This document shows, one piece after another, positions 43,295 through 54,356 of a DNA stretch of 64,000 nucleotides. Each line of letters begins with the position of its first letter. Positions within the stretch are counted from its first letter, which is position 1. Location: NCBI RefSeq assembly GCF_003020125.1, contig NZ_PYFW01000001.1, positions 930,001-994,000 of the forward strand. Reading direction: 5' to 3'. The DNA comes from Bradyrhizobium sp. MOS003. Lineage in GTDB: Bacteria; Pseudomonadota; Alphaproteobacteria; Rhizobiales; Xanthobacteraceae. Below the pieces are notes generated by a model. It was given only the letters and a program-made list of their open reading frames with translations, was not told the origin of the DNA and searched no databases. Both the position numbers and the translations under genes were made by a program.

Positions 43295-43849
43295 TCAGCC
43301 GGAAAAGCCGCCATTGTCGAGGAAGGCCTGCTCCTCGTCGGTGGTCGGGCGCCCGAGCATGCGGTTACGGTGCGGGAAACGACCGAAACGGCGGATGATG
43401 TCGGCGTGCTCCTGGGCGTATTTCAGGTTCTCGGCGTTATCGGTGTCTTGGAACAGCGCGATGCAGTGCTCCTGGTCCGGCAGGTGCTCCGAATGCATGA
43501 AAGGCATGTAGAGGAATTCGAGCAGGGCCGGATCGATCCTGCGATCCACCGCCCGATCGATGGCGCGGCGGGCAACATCGCGGGCCGGCGCGTCGCTGGA
43601 GAACGTCATGGGATCGCCGCGAAACATGTTGCGGGGAAACTGGTCGAGCACGATGACGAGCGCGAGTGCGCCCTCGTCGCTGGCCTCCCATGACCCCAGC
43701 TCGCCCGCGGCCGCCTTCTGCCATAGCGCGCAAAAGCGGCGCCTGACCTCCGCGTCGAAAGCGTCATCGCGCTTGTACCAGCGCTCGCGGCCGGCTTCGC
43801 GCCAGAAGGCGAGAATGTCGGCCGGCGCGATGTCTCCGACGTCAGTCAT
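43295..43849 (-). CDS. DUF924 family protein
   Basis: A 184-residue DUF924 protein with a TPR-like all-helical fold. The conserved DILAFWREAGRERWYKRDDAFDAEVRRRF, DQFPRNMFRGD and LEFLYMPFMHSEHLPDQEH segments are present. The family has no proven biochemical role. Start ATG 43849 is used; the upstream Arg-rich codons are outside the family. It begins 16 bases downstream of the fadD stop, so both may be on one message. Confidence 0.9.
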   Translation of the reverse strand: MTDVGDIAPADILAFWREAGRERWYKRDDAFDAEVRRRFCALWQKAAAGELGSWEASDEGALALVIVLDQFPRNMFRGDPMTFSSDAPARDVARRAIDRAVDRRIDPALLEFLYMPFMHSEHLPDQEHCIALFQDTDNAENLKYAQEHADIIRRFGRFPHRNRMLGRPTTDEEQAFLDNGGFSG

Positions 43850-43865
43850 CAGCGGAAGGTCGGCC

Positions 43866-45551
43866 TTACGCCGCCTCCGCCTTCTTCTCGTCGCGCAGTT
43901 CGCGTCGCAGGATCTTGCCGACATTGGTCTTCGGCAGGTCGCTGCGGAATTCGATGTGCTTGGGCACCTTGTAGCCGGTGAGCTGCTCGTGACAGAACTT
44001 GATCACGGCCTCGGCGGTGAGGTTTGGATCCTTCTTCACCACGAAAGCCTTCACCGCCTCGCCCGACTTGGAATCAGGAATGCCGATCACGGCGCATTCG
44101 AGCACGCCCGGATGGCTCGCGATCACTTCCTCGACCTCGTTGGGATAGACGTTGAAGCCGGAGACCAGGATCATGTCCTTCTTCCGGTCGACGATCTTGG
44201 TGTAGCCCTTCTCGTCCATGATGCCGATGTCGCCGGTGCGGAAATAGCCGTCCGCGGTCATCACCTTGGCGGTCTCCTCGGGCCTGTTCCAGTAGCCCGA
44301 CATCACTTGCGGGCCCTTGGCGCAGATCTCGCCGGCCTGGCCGAGCGGGACTTCGTTGCCGTCGTCGTCGCGGATCGAGATGTAGGTCGAGGGCACGGGA
44401 ATGCCGATCGTCCCCGTGAACTCGGTTGCCGTTGCCGGATTGCAGGTCAGGGTCGGCGAAGTCTCCGACAGGCCGTAACCCTCGGCGATGAAGCAGTTGG
44501 TGATCGCCTTCCATTGATCGGCGACGGGGCGCTGCACCGCCATGCCGCCGCCGTTGGAGATCTTCAGCTTGGAGAAGTCGAGCTTCTTGAAATCAGGGTG
44601 GTGCATCAGGCCGTTGTAGAGCGTGTTCACGGCCGGGAAGCTGTTGACCTGGTATTTCGCCAGCTCCTTGACGAAGCCGGCGATATCGCGCGGGTTGGGG
44701 ATCAGGAGATTGCAGCCGCCGGCGCGCACCGCGAGCAGATAGCAGGCCGTCAGCGCGAAGATGTGATAGAGCGGCAGCGCGCAGACGATCATGAGCTGGT
44801 CGACATGCGGCGGCGCGGCGAGCGCCGGCTGGAGCCAGGCGTCGTTCTGCAGGACGTTCGCGACGATGTTGCGGTGGAGCAGCGTGGCGCCCTTGGAGAC
44901 CCCGGTGGTGCCGCCGGTATATTGCAGGAAGGCGACGTCGCCCGGCGAGAGTTTCGGCTTGTTGAAGGTCATGCCGCGGCCGGCCGAGAGCGCGTCGTTG
45001 AAGGAGACTGCGCCCGGCAGCGACCAGGCCGGTACCATCTTCTTGACGCGGCGGACCACGAGATTGACGATCACGCCCTTGAAGCCGAGCAGATCGCCCA
45101 TGGCTGCGACGATGACGTGCTTGACCTGCGTCTTGGCGATCACCTGCTCGACGGTGTGGGCGAAATTCTCCAGCACGATGATGGCTTCGGCGCCGGAATC
45201 CTTGAGCTGGTGCTCGAGCTCGCGCGGGGTGTAGAGCGGATTGACGTTGACCACCGCGAAGCCGGCGCGCAACACGGCCGCGGTCGCGACCGGATATTGC
45301 AGCACGTTCGGCATCATGATGGCGACGCGTGCGCCGCGCTGCAGTCCGCGGCCCTGCAAATAGGCGGCGAGCGCGACCGACATCTGGTCGAGGTCGCGAT
45401 AGCTGATGGACTTGTCCATGCAGATGAACGCCTTGCGGTCGGCGAACTTGGTGAAGCTCTCTTCGAGAAGGTCGACCAGCGATGCGTATTGGGTCGGCTC
45501 GATATCGGCAGGCACGCCGGGCGGATATTGCTTGAGCCAGATGCGCTCCAT
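43866..45551 (-). CDS. fadD: long-chain-fatty-acid-CoA ligase
   Basis: A 561-residue FadD, which activates fatty acids for beta-oxidation and is usually associated with the inner membrane. The P-loop is YTGGTTGVSKG (211-221), with the GYGLSETSP and TGDIGIMDEKGYTKIVDRKKDMI hinge regions following. GAGGGGAG precedes the start. No other fatty-acid degradation gene is adjacent; DUF924 follows. It is separated from the D,D-carboxypeptidase gene upstream by 188 bases in which a short GC hairpin is present. Confidence 0.94.
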   Translation of the reverse strand: MERIWLKQYPPGVPADIEPTQYASLVDLLEESFTKFADRKAFICMDKSISYRDLDQMSVALAAYLQGRGLQRGARVAIMMPNVLQYPVATAAVLRAGFAVVNVNPLYTPRELEHQLKDSGAEAIIVLENFAHTVEQVIAKTQVKHVIVAAMGDLLGFKGVIVNLVVRRVKKMVPAWSLPGAVSFNDALSAGRGMTFNKPKLSPGDVAFLQYTGGTTGVSKGATLLHRNIVANVLQNDAWLQPALAAPPHVDQLMIVCALPLYHIFALTACYLLAVRAGGCNLLIPNPRDIAGFVKELAKYQVNSFPAVNTLYNGLMHHPDFKKLDFSKLKISNGGGMAVQRPVADQWKAITNCFIAEGYGLSETSPTLTCNPATATEFTGTIGIPVPSTYISIRDDDGNEVPLGQAGEICAKGPQVMSGYWNRPEETAKVMTADGYFRTGDIGIMDEKGYTKIVDRKKDMILVSGFNVYPNEVEEVIASHPGVLECAVIGIPDSKSGEAVKAFVVKKDPNLTAEAVIKFCHEQLTGYKVPKHIEFRSDLPKTNVGKILRRELRDEKKAEAA

Positions 45552-45739
45552 GGAAAACTCCCCTCATCTACCAGAGCCCGCTGTGTCTCGGGCTTGCCTC
45601 ATTGCCGCCAGTATCGAGCCTGCCGGAACGGGTGGCAAGTCGTCGAGGCTTAGGGCAAAGGTCAGGGAGTGGCTACCGGAATCGTCCAGAAGCCGCGCTG
45701 CCGCAGGTGCGAAGCGCGTGGCGCGGGGTCGGTGCCGCG

Positions 45740-47215
45740 TTAACTGTTGTTGGCCGGCTTGGTGGCGGGCTTGGTCGCGGCCTTGGGCTTGGCGGGGCTG
45801 CCTGCCGCAGGCTTCTCGGCGGGTTTTGCCGCAGCATCGTGCTTGGCGGCAGCATGCTTGGGCGCCGCCGGCTTCGCCGCAGTTTTCGTCTCACTCTTGT
45901 CGTTGGTCTTGCCCTCAGCCGGCTTGGCAACAGGCTTCGCAGCCGCCGTCTTGGTATCCTTGGCGTCCTTGCCCGCGTCCTTCGGCTTGTCGGCCGCATC
46001 GGGCTTCTTGGCCACGCGCGACTTCTTGCCACGCGGCTTCGACACCGTCTGCTGGTCGGCATCGGCTGCGACGGCCGCGATCAGGGCGGTGCCGGTGCGG
46101 GTCGGGCCGGTATAGACCAGCACGGGCTCGGCCGCCGCGGGAGCCTGCGCCATCAGCTCGGAAGCCTTCATCAAGGGCGGCTGAAGGCCGGCGGTGAAGA
46201 AGGTCACCTGGGCTTCGCCACCGGTGGCCGAGGCCGATCCGGAGGTCGCGCCATTCGCCGCAATCAGCGCGTCGTCGTCATCGCTGGCCGGCCGCTTGCG
46301 ATGGCCGCCGCACATCTCGTCACGCAGGTTCGGCGGCGAGGCGTCGACCGGCACGAGGTTGTCGACCGTGCCGAGCGAGGGGCGCAGCCACGTCAGATTG
46401 TCCTGGCTGAAGCCGCGCTCCAGCAGCTGCGCCGCCTTCACCGCGCGCGCCGTGCCGGAGCTGGAGCCGAGCACCACCGCGATCAGCCGGCGGCCATTGC
46501 GGGTCGCTGAGGCGACGAGATTGTAGCCGGAGGCACAGATGAAGCCCGTCTTGAAACCGTCGGCGCCAGGATAGCGGCCGATCAGCTTGTTGAAATTGCC
46601 GGTGACGCGCTTGCCGAAGCGCATCGCCGGGATGTGGACGAAGTATTCGTATTCCGGCAGGTCGCGCAGGAACGAGCGCGCGAGGATGCCTAGGTCGCGC
46701 GCCGAGGTGATCTGGCCATCGGCGGGCAGGCCGTTCGGATTGACGTAGCTGGTCTGCGTCATGCCGAGCTTCTTCGCGGTATCGTTCATCATGGCGGAGA
46801 AACCGTCGATCGAACCGCCGACGCCTTCAGCGAGCACCACGGCCATGTCGTTCGCCGACTTGACCATCATCATCTTCAGCGCGTTGTCGACGGTGAGCTG
46901 CGTTCCTGGACGGAACCCCATCTTCGAGGGCGATTGCGAGGCCGCCGTCGGCGATACCGTCAGCAGCGAGTCGAGCGTCAGCCTGCCGTCCTTGACCGCC
47001 TTCAGCGTCACATAGGCGGTCATGATCTTGGTGACAGAGGCCGGATACCAGGGAACGGTCGCGTTCTCCGCCTGCAGCACCTTACCGCTGTCGGCCTCGA
47101 TCAGCAGCAGGGCTTCGGCGCTGGCCGCGCGTGGCGCAAGCAGCGCGGCACATGCGAGCGTCGCAGCGAAGAGGTTGAACAGGGATTTGCGAAGCAGCGG
47201 GCGTAGGGCGTGCAC
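45740..47215 (-). CDS. D-alanyl-D-alanine carboxypeptidase with Lys/Ala/Pro tail
   Basis: A penicillin-binding protein of the S11 (PBP5/6) class, which removes the terminal D-Ala from peptidoglycan stem peptides. From GTG 47215 it has 491 residues. The catalytic S60-x-x-K63 (PASVTK), S120-A-N122 and K222-T-G224 are all seen. The signal peptide lies at about 1-33. The last ~110 residues are a Lys/Ala/Pro-rich, low-complexity tail, unusual for S11 enzymes. The open frame extends to 47314, but the upstream 33 codons are Arg-rich. It is probably periplasmic or membrane-bound. Confidence 0.92.
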   Translation of the reverse strand: MHALRPLLRKSLFNLFAATLACAALLAPRAASAEALLLIEADSGKVLQAENATVPWYPASVTKIMTAYVTLKAVKDGRLTLDSLLTVSPTAASQSPSKMGFRPGTQLTVDNALKMMMVKSANDMAVVLAEGVGGSIDGFSAMMNDTAKKLGMTQTSYVNPNGLPADGQITSARDLGILARSFLRDLPEYEYFVHIPAMRFGKRVTGNFNKLIGRYPGADGFKTGFICASGYNLVASATRNGRRLIAVVLGSSSGTARAVKAAQLLERGFSQDNLTWLRPSLGTVDNLVPVDASPPNLRDEMCGGHRKRPASDDDDALIAANGATSGSASATGGEAQVTFFTAGLQPPLMKASELMAQAPAAAEPVLVYTGPTRTGTALIAAVAADADQQTVSKPRGKKSRVAKKPDAADKPKDAGKDAKDTKTAAAKPVAKPAEGKTNDKSETKTAAKPAAPKHAAAKHDAAAKPAEKPAAGSPAKPKAATKPATKPANNS

Positions 47216-47405
47216 TATCCGATTCCGGTCCTTGGAAAACCGCCCGGTTCCGGGCAGCTCTCGCGATCTGATTGTCGGTTCTGAAATCCAGCGCCGCCGC
47301 TTGCGGCGCCGCAAACCTATACCGGCTGGTGCGTCGAGAACAGGGGCATGAGCGAGGTATTCCGCAATGAAATAGGCCGAATTTCGACGATCCTGTGAGG
47401 ACTTG

Positions 47406-49202
47406 CTAGGGGGACTTGGCAGCAGTCGCAGCAGCCTCTGCGGCTGTCACGCTGGCCCGTGCGGTCTCATGAACCATGAATTGGGCCTTGGCGAGCTCGG
47501 CGAAATGGCCGCCCTTGGCCACGAGTTCATCGAAAGTTCCGCTTTCGATCACCCGCCCGTTCTCGAACACCAGGATTCGCGTGGCGTTGCGGATGGTGGA
47601 GAGGCGATGGGCAATCACGAAGGTGGTGCGGCCCTTCATCACTTCGTCGAGAGCAGCATTCACCTTGGCCTCGGTGACGGCGTCGAGCGCGCTGGTGGCC
47701 TCGTCCAGGATCAGGATCGGGGGATCTTTCAACAGCGCGCGGGCGATCGACAGCCGCTGCCGTTCGCCGCCGGACAGCATGCGGCCGCGCTCGCCGGCAT
47801 TGGTCGCAAAGCCGCCGCTGCGCTCGATGAAATCGAGCGCCTGCGCACGTTCGGCCGCCTTGCGCATCTCGGCCTCGGTCGCGTCCGGCTTGCCGACGCG
47901 CAGATTCTCCTCGATCGAGCGGTTGAACAGCAGCGCCTCCTGGAACACGACGCCAATATTCCGGCGCAGCGACGTCAGCGTGATGCCGCGCACGTCCATG
48001 CCGTCGATCCTGATGAAGCCGGATTGCGGGTCGAAGGCGCGATGCAGGAGCGCGATCGCGGTGGATTTTCCGGCGCCGGTCGGGCCGACCAGCGCGATGG
48101 TCTGGCCGGGTAGCGCGGTGAAGGTGAGGTCCTCGATCGCCGGCCGCTTGCCGTCATAGGAAAAGGAGACGTCGTTGAACTCGACGAGGCCGGACAGCCT
48201 GCCCGCATCGATCGCATCGGGCCGGTCGTGAACCGCGGGCACGGCGTCGAGCACATTGAAGAATTCGCGCAGGCGGGGCGCCTCCATGAACACGTTGTTG
48301 ATGAAGCTCACGACCTGCTCGAGCTTCTGGATCAGCAGCGTGGCAAAGCTCACGAACATCACGATCTCGCCGACCGATGTCAGCCCCCGGTCGTGCAGCG
48401 CGATGCCCAGCGTGAAGATCGCCAGCACGGTGATGGTCGTGGAGGCGCGCGTGATGACGGTGACGAGCGCCCACCAGGACAGCACCGGCATCTGTGCGGC
48501 CAGCAACTCGTCGGCAACGGAGCGTAGTCCCTTCACCTCCGATTCGACCCGCACGAAACTCTGCACCAGTGCGACGTTGCCGAGCGCGTCGGAGGCGCGC
48601 GCTGACAGCTCGCTGTAGTGCTCTTCGACCTGCATCTGCATGCCGAAGGTCCTGCGCACGACGAAAGTGGTCAGTGCCGTGAACACGACGCAGAGCACGA
48701 ACAGCAGGATCGCGAGCCGCCAGTTCAAATAGAGCGACAGCGGCAGCAGCACCACGACCGACAGGATCGCGGCAAAATGCTCGCGGAAGAAGCCGACCCA
48801 CAGCCGCCACAGCGCGTCGGTGCCATTGAGCATCACCTTCATCAGCCGGCCCGAATGGGTGCCGGAGTGGAAGGTCAGCGGCAATTGCAGGATGTGCTCG
48901 AAATAGTCGGTCAGCACCGCCTGGCGCTGGCGGTGCGAGAGCCGGTCGGCCTGCAGGGCCACGAGCGCGCTGCAGAGAATGGTGAACAGCCCGAACGCGA
49001 CCCAGGCCGTCAGGAATGGCCAGGCCGAGTTCGAACCGGCGACCGACTTGCCGGAGAGCACGTCGACGATGCGGCCGAACAGCACGGGCTCGGCGAATTG
49101 CGAGGCGGCCAGCAGGAGATTGGCAAACGCCAGCAGCCAGCCCAGCCGCGCCTCCTTGCCGAGCAGTTCGAGAACGCGGGTGTAGAGGCTGAAAATAGAC
49201 AT
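47406..49202 (-). CDS. NdvA/ChvA-type glucan ABC exporter (fused permease-ATPase)
   Basis: A 598-residue half-transporter. N-terminal helices (about 20-300) are followed by the ATPase domain with Walker A GPTGAGKS (373-380), signature LSGGE (477-481) and Walker B ILILDE (496-501). It resembles NdvA/ChvA, which export cyclic beta-glucan for osmotic adaptation and host interaction. As no glucan synthase (ndvB) gene is visible, the substrate is inferred from similarity. ATG 49202 is preferred over TTG 49214. It functions as a homodimer in the inner membrane. Confidence 0.88.
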   Translation of the reverse strand: MSIFSLYTRVLELLGKEARLGWLLAFANLLLAASQFAEPVLFGRIVDVLSGKSVAGSNSAWPFLTAWVAFGLFTILCSALVALQADRLSHRQRQAVLTDYFEHILQLPLTFHSGTHSGRLMKVMLNGTDALWRLWVGFFREHFAAILSVVVLLPLSLYLNWRLAILLFVLCVVFTALTTFVVRRTFGMQMQVEEHYSELSARASDALGNVALVQSFVRVESEVKGLRSVADELLAAQMPVLSWWALVTVITRASTTITVLAIFTLGIALHDRGLTSVGEIVMFVSFATLLIQKLEQVVSFINNVFMEAPRLREFFNVLDAVPAVHDRPDAIDAGRLSGLVEFNDVSFSYDGKRPAIEDLTFTALPGQTIALVGPTGAGKSTAIALLHRAFDPQSGFIRIDGMDVRGITLTSLRRNIGVVFQEALLFNRSIEENLRVGKPDATEAEMRKAAERAQALDFIERSGGFATNAGERGRMLSGGERQRLSIARALLKDPPILILDEATSALDAVTEAKVNAALDEVMKGRTTFVIAHRLSTIRNATRILVFENGRVIESGTFDELVAKGGHFAELAKAQFMVHETARASVTAAEAAATAAKSP

Positions 49203-49286
49203 GCGGACCGGCAACTCGGGGGATAACGGGACCCGTATTCTAAGCAGGGATCGCCTGCGAGATACAGTGGAAGCTGCGGGTTTTGC

Positions 49287-50336
49287 TCAATTGATCAGCC
49301 GCCCCGCGACCGGCGGCAGGAATCGGTCTTCGAAGATGTCGCCTGCCGTAGGCCGCTTGCGGAATTTGAAGTCCTGCGCGATCTGGTCGATCGAGCGCTC
49401 CAGGCGCAGTGGCTCGATACCGCCAAGACCGTTGCGCTTGACCTCGTCGGTCAGGATGTTGTCGACGAGGACGGTGCGCAGGCGTTGCAGCTCCAGGTCG
49501 CGGTCGCCGCCGTCGATGCGGCTCGCGGTCTCGTCCGCTGCACGCGCCGGCTCCTTGACGGCCGCATTGATGCCGGCGATCAAGGCGCGGACGAAGCCCT
49601 TCACGGCGTCAGGCTTTGCGGCGGCGAAGGCGGGATTGGCGACCACTGCGAAGCCATAGGCCTCGCAGCCATAGTCGGCAAAACGCAGCACGACGAGATC
49701 GGCCCCGGGCACGCCGCGATCCCTCAGGTTCACCGCGGAGAGATAGTTGAAGCCCGCGACCGCATCGACCTGTCCCGCGGACAGGATCGGCTCGCGGACC
49801 GCAGCGCCGATCTTGTGGAATTTGATGCGCGATGCGTTGATGCCGTTCTGCTGCGCCAGCGCCGGCCACAGTCGCATCGACAGATCGCCGTCGGCAGCGC
49901 CGACGGTCTTGCCGTCGAGATTGGGCAATCCCTCGATGCCGCGGCTCCTGCGCGCGACGATCGCGTAGGGCGCGCGGTTGAACAGCACGAACACCGCCTT
50001 GACCGGCGCCGAATCCTCCTTGTCGCGAAACCGGATCAACTCGTTGATGTCGACCAGCGCAAGCTCGCTGTCGCCCTTGGCGACGCGCGCGAGCGCCTCC
50101 GGCGATCCGGCTGCGCTGTTGAAGGACACGTTGAGACGTTCGGCACTGAACCTGCCGTCCTTCGCCGCGAGGAAGAACGGCGCCACGCTGGCGTCGAACG
50201 GACGGTCGAAGGTGAAATGGATCGCAACGGACGGCGCAGCGGTCTCGGCCGCACCGACATCGCGTGCAACGAGCGTAGCAAGCGAGATCGAGAGAGCCAG
50301 CAGGCAACGGAGGGCTGTCGTCTTGAATCCTGACAT
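49287..50336 (-). CDS. ABC-type substrate-binding protein, NMT1/THI5-like, orphan
   Basis: A 349-residue periplasmic binding protein of the SsuA/TauA/NMT1 type. The signal peptide is 1-29 (GAA). The N-terminal TFDRPFDASVAPFFLAAKDGRF region and the DAVAGFNYLSAVNLRDRG segment are family-like. These receptors deliver sulfonates, nitrate, taurine or thiamine precursors to ABC permeases. There is no permease or ATPase gene nearby, so it is an orphan that must use a distant transporter or sense its ligand. The upstream 225-base gap holds no sign of a gene. Confidence 0.88.
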   Translation of the reverse strand: MSGFKTTALRCLLALSISLATLVARDVGAAETAAPSVAIHFTFDRPFDASVAPFFLAAKDGRFSAERLNVSFNSAAGSPEALARVAKGDSELALVDINELIRFRDKEDSAPVKAVFVLFNRAPYAIVARRSRGIEGLPNLDGKTVGAADGDLSMRLWPALAQQNGINASRIKFHKIGAAVREPILSAGQVDAVAGFNYLSAVNLRDRGVPGADLVVLRFADYGCEAYGFAVVANPAFAAAKPDAVKGFVRALIAGINAAVKEPARAADETASRIDGGDRDLELQRLRTVLVDNILTDEVKRNGLGGIEPLRLERSIDQIAQDFKFRKRPTAGDIFEDRFLPPVAGRLIN

Positions 50337-50478
50337 CGATTGCGCCGGTTCCGCATTGTTATGGTTTCGTGACGCTCGCGGCGCCGGCGCGGCCAGTCTC
50401 TCCGCGCCAACATGAACGGCGGATGAGCGGCGGCTGCGTCACGAATACGCAACCCCGTTCAGCTTGTGTTGGGGTTGG

Positions 50479-50504
50479 GGAACCCAACATGGCATGCGGG
50501 TGTT
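50479..50504 (+). promoter_or_regulatory. possible EcfG-type promoter
   Basis: GGAAC (50479-50483), 17 bases, TGTT (50501-50504), 57 bases before ATG 50562. The C of CGTT is replaced by T. The GGAAC lies inside a GTTGGGGAACCCAAC palindrome. Confidence 0.4.
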
Positions 50505-50561
50505 TGACAGACATGAGCCTGACTGCAGGCACTATGCAAGGTCCCAAGGAGGGTCCAGGAG

Positions 50562-50930
50562 ATGTTTGACAGATTTTCGACGTTTGCCGGCCGCAAGGCC
50601 GTTCTTGCCACTGCCGCGGTGCTTGCGTTGACCGCGGTTGCCCCGACAGCTTCCTATGCCGGCGGTCGCCACTGGCATGGTGGAGGTGGCGCGGCTTTTG
50701 CCGGCGCGGCCATCGCCGGCGCCATCGGCACCGGCCTTGCGATCGCCGCCACCCGTGATGCCTACGCCTACGATGCCCCGGCTTACTATGGCGGCGGCCC
50801 GGTCTATTACGACGAGGGTCCGGTCTATTACGGCGGCGACTCCTATATCGGCCCGCGCCCGTTCCACCGTTGCGGCGGCCCGTATCAGTCTGCGCAGGGC
50901 GGCCAGGGCAACATCTCGACCTGCTACTGA
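50562..50930 (+). CDS. secreted Gly/Tyr-rich protein
   Basis: A 122-residue protein with a signal peptide (1-33, ending SYA), a Gly/Ala-rich hydrophobic segment (GGGGAAFAGAAIAGAIGTGLAIAATRD, possibly a membrane hairpin) and a Tyr/Gly repeat block (PAYYGGGPVYYDEGPVYYGGDS). Two cysteines (RCGG, STCY) flank the end. The combination recurs in Bradyrhizobium surface or stress-induced proteins, but function is unknown. AAGGAGG precedes the ATG. An EcfG-like element lies upstream and a terminator follows. Confidence 0.8.
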   Translation: MFDRFSTFAGRKAVLATAAVLALTAVAPTASYAGGRHWHGGGGAAFAGAAIAGAIGTGLAIAATRDAYAYDAPAYYGGGPVYYDEGPVYYGGDSYIGPRPFHRCGGPYQSAQGGQGNISTCY

Positions 50931-50953
50931 GCGGCGCTTCCCAGCTTGACCTG

Positions 50954-50998
50954 AACAGGCCGTCGCGCTTGCCGCGCCGGCCTGTTTTCTGCTTTTAT
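50954..50998 (+). terminator. rho-independent terminator after the Gly/Tyr-rich protein gene
   Basis: AACAGGCCG (50954-50962) pairs with CGGCCTGTT (50978-50986) over a 15-base loop, then TTCTGCTTTTATT. It ends the monocistronic message before hisE. Confidence 0.8.
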
Positions 50999-51047
50999 TA
51001 TCGGACGTTAACACGCCCGCCATTTGTTTAGAGTAGTTTCGAGTACC

Positions 51048-51452
51048 ATGAGTGATTCGCTTGAGCGGCTATATCTGGCTGTGCTCGCGGCCAGAGATCT
51101 TGATCCGGCAACGTCGCGGACGGCCCGGCTGTTTCAGCGTGGGCCTTCGAAAATGGCAAAGAAGCTCGCCGAAGAGGCCATCGAGGTCGTGATCGACGCC
51201 GTCAATGGCGACACCGATGCCGTGATCCGGGAAAGCGCCGACCTCTTGTACAATCTCACCGTGCTCTGGGCCTCTGCGGGCGTGCGCCCCGAGGACGTCT
51301 GGCGCGAAATGACGCGGCGGGAAGACATGCTCGGCATCGCCGAGAAGCTGCCGAAATCGTCGATGAAGCTGCCTAAAGTCGCGTCACCGCGCGTGGCTGC
51401 CAGGCGGCCGATTGTCGCGCTTGAGGGCCGAACCGCGCGCAAGCGCCACTAG
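51048..51452 (+). CDS. hisE: phosphoribosyl-ATP diphosphatase (HisE-like, MazG fold)
   Basis: A 134-residue all-alpha NTP-pyrophosphatase, histidine-biosynthesis type. The metal-binding acids E42, E43 and E46 (AEEAIEVV) with E62 and D65 (ESADLLYN) are visible. HisE removes diphosphate from PR-ATP in the second step of histidine synthesis. The C-terminal 25 residues are a basic extension. It stands apart from other his genes, so it could be a second copy or have another nucleotide as substrate. ATG 51048 is chosen over 51024. Confidence 0.85.
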   Translation: MSDSLERLYLAVLAARDLDPATSRTARLFQRGPSKMAKKLAEEAIEVVIDAVNGDTDAVIRESADLLYNLTVLWASAGVRPEDVWREMTRREDMLGIAEKLPKSSMKLPKVASPRVAARRPIVALEGRTARKRH

Positions 51453-51518
51453 AAACGTCATAATTAGCCTCAATCTCGGCATGGACAAATCCGTCCCATG
51501 GTGCTTCATCGCGGCGCC

Positions 51519-52100
51519 ATGCTGAAACGTATCTACGATTGGTGCATCGACGCCGCCCATAAGCCCTACGCGCTCTGGATCATGGGAGCCGTGTCTTTCG
51601 CCGAGAGCTCCTTCTTTCCGGTCCCGCCGGATGTGATGCTGATCCCGATGTCGCTGGCGCGCCCGCAGCGCGCCTGGCTCTATGCGATGGTCTGTACCGT
51701 CACCTCGGTGCTCGGCGGCATCGTCGGCTACGCCATCGGTGCGCTGCTGTTCGACTCCGTCGGCCAATGGCTGATTCAGGTCTACGGCCTCGGCGGCAAG
51801 GTCGAGGCCTTTCGCGCCTCCTATGCGGAATGGGGCGCGGTGATCATCCTGCTCAAGGGGCTGACGCCGATCCCCTACAAGCTCGTGACGATTACCTCGG
51901 GCTTTGCGGGCTACAACATCCTCCTGTTCGTTCTGTGCTCGATCGTTGCGCGTGGGGGGCGCTTTTTCATCGTGGCGATTCTGCTCAACCGCTATGGCGA
52001 CTGGATCCGCGTGAAGATCGAGAAGCATCTCGGTCTCGTGGTGGCGGTCGGTGCTGCCGTGCTGGTGCTCGGCTTCGTGGTGGCGATCAAGCTAATCTAG
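51519..52100 (+). CDS. YqaA/DedA-type (SNARE-associated) membrane protein
   Basis: A 193-residue protein with four to five membrane helices and the family features FAESSFFPVPPDVMLIPM and AVIILLKGLTPIPYKLVTITSGFAG. DedA/YqaA proteins contribute to membrane-potential and lipid-carrier homeostasis. ATG 51519 (MLKRIYDW) is preferred over ATG 51498 (MVLHRGAM). It is downstream of hisE, with 66 bases between. No partner gene is recognised. Confidence 0.88.
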   Translation: MLKRIYDWCIDAAHKPYALWIMGAVSFAESSFFPVPPDVMLIPMSLARPQRAWLYAMVCTVTSVLGGIVGYAIGALLFDSVGQWLIQVYGLGGKVEAFRASYAEWGAVIILLKGLTPIPYKLVTITSGFAGYNILLFVLCSIVARGGRFFIVAILLNRYGDWIRVKIEKHLGLVVAVGAAVLVLGFVVAIKLI

Positions 52101-52147
52101 ATCCACAGTGCTTTGCCGCAGGGGCCGCTTCGGCTACGGTTGCCACC

Positions 52148-52666
52148 ATGATGGTTCGATCCGGCAATCCGGCCGCGCGGCTCGGGACGCTGATGTCCGC
52201 AGTGCTGCTCCTGCTTGCTGCTTGCGGGACGGGGTGGGCGCAATCGGCGCCGCCGTCGCTTGGCTTGCAGGAGCAAGGGCCCCAAGCTGCGCCGCCGCCC
52301 TCGACGCCCCCGCCTGCAGAAAATCCCGGGCTGATCCATGAAATGGGCAAGCTGTTCGACAAGCTGCCCTCGATCCTGCCGCCGATCAAAAGCCCCAGCG
52401 AGACCATGAACGACCTGTCCCGCCTGGCGAAGCCCTCGACCATGGTGTCGGGACGCGCCGCCTGCCCGGCATCGTCCAACGGCGCGCCCGATTGCAAGCA
52501 GGCCGCCGACCAGCTTTGCCAGAGCAAGGGCTACAAGGAAGGCAAGAGCCTGAATGCCGACTCCGCGGAAAAATGCTCGGCCAAGGTTCTCATTCCGGGC
52601 AGGCAACGCAAGCCGGATGACTGCCGCACCGATACTTTCGTGACCAGCGCGCTGTGCCAGAATTGA
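52148..52666 (+). CDS. secreted or lipid-anchored hypothetical protein
   Basis: A 172-residue protein. The N-terminal hydrophobic stretch LMSAVLLLLAACGTGWA fits either a lipobox cysteine or a Sec signal. A Pro-rich segment (PPPSTPPPAENPG) is followed by a C-terminal half with six cysteines (AACPASS, DCKQAADQLCQSK, KCSAK, DDCRTD, ALCQN), suggesting disulfides. No family recognised. ATG 52148 or 52151 may be the start. It precedes the aspartase gene by 36 bases. Confidence 0.72.
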   Translation: MMVRSGNPAARLGTLMSAVLLLLAACGTGWAQSAPPSLGLQEQGPQAAPPPSTPPPAENPGLIHEMGKLFDKLPSILPPIKSPSETMNDLSRLAKPSTMVSGRAACPASSNGAPDCKQAADQLCQSKGYKEGKSLNADSAEKCSAKVLIPGRQRKPDDCRTDTFVTSALCQN

Positions 52667-52702
52667 TGCGATGACGCAGCGCGTCAGCAACAAGGAGCGC
52701 CC

Positions 52703-54103
<1,401 letters not shown>

Positions 54104-54129
54104 GCCAGCGTCGCCCGCAACTCTGACCT

Positions 54130-54210
54130 CGTCATTGCGAGCGTAGCGAAGCAATCCAGCGTCTCCCCCGCGGAAATAGTCTGGATTGCTTCGCTTCCCT
54201 CGCAATGACG
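54130..54210. repeat. palindromic intergenic repeat, family A
   Basis: CGTCATTGCGAGCGTAGCG at the left and TTCCCTCGCAATGACG at the right form an imperfect palindrome with CAATCCAG/CTGGATTG inside. It matches the 22194-22278 copy closely. Confidence 0.85.
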
Positions 54211-54280
54211 GAGGAGGGGATGGTATTCCGCGCCTTGGAATTGCGGTCGCCGCATCCGCCCCGGCGACAAAACGCAATAC

Positions 54281-54310
54281 TTGACAGTGGAAAGATTGCC
54301 TTGTTGGTAT
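54281..54310 (+). promoter_or_regulatory. possible sigma-70 promoter of the flavin oxidoreductase gene
   Basis: TTGACA (54281-54286), 18 bases, TGGTAT (54305-54310). The -35 is perfect; the -10 shares four bases with TATAAT. The ATG at 54357 lies 47 bases downstream. Confidence 0.35.
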
Positions 54311-54356
54311 GGCGGTCAACCTTCCATCGACCGGCTAACAGAGGATCGTCCCTGCA

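Noticed and set aside
45572..45595. AGCCCG/CGGGCT hairpin between the carboxypeptidase and fadD genes as a terminator
   Set aside because: Stem of only six bases with no T-run.
43560..45653. Plus-strand open frame of 697 codons
   Set aside because: Antisense to fadD and DUF924.
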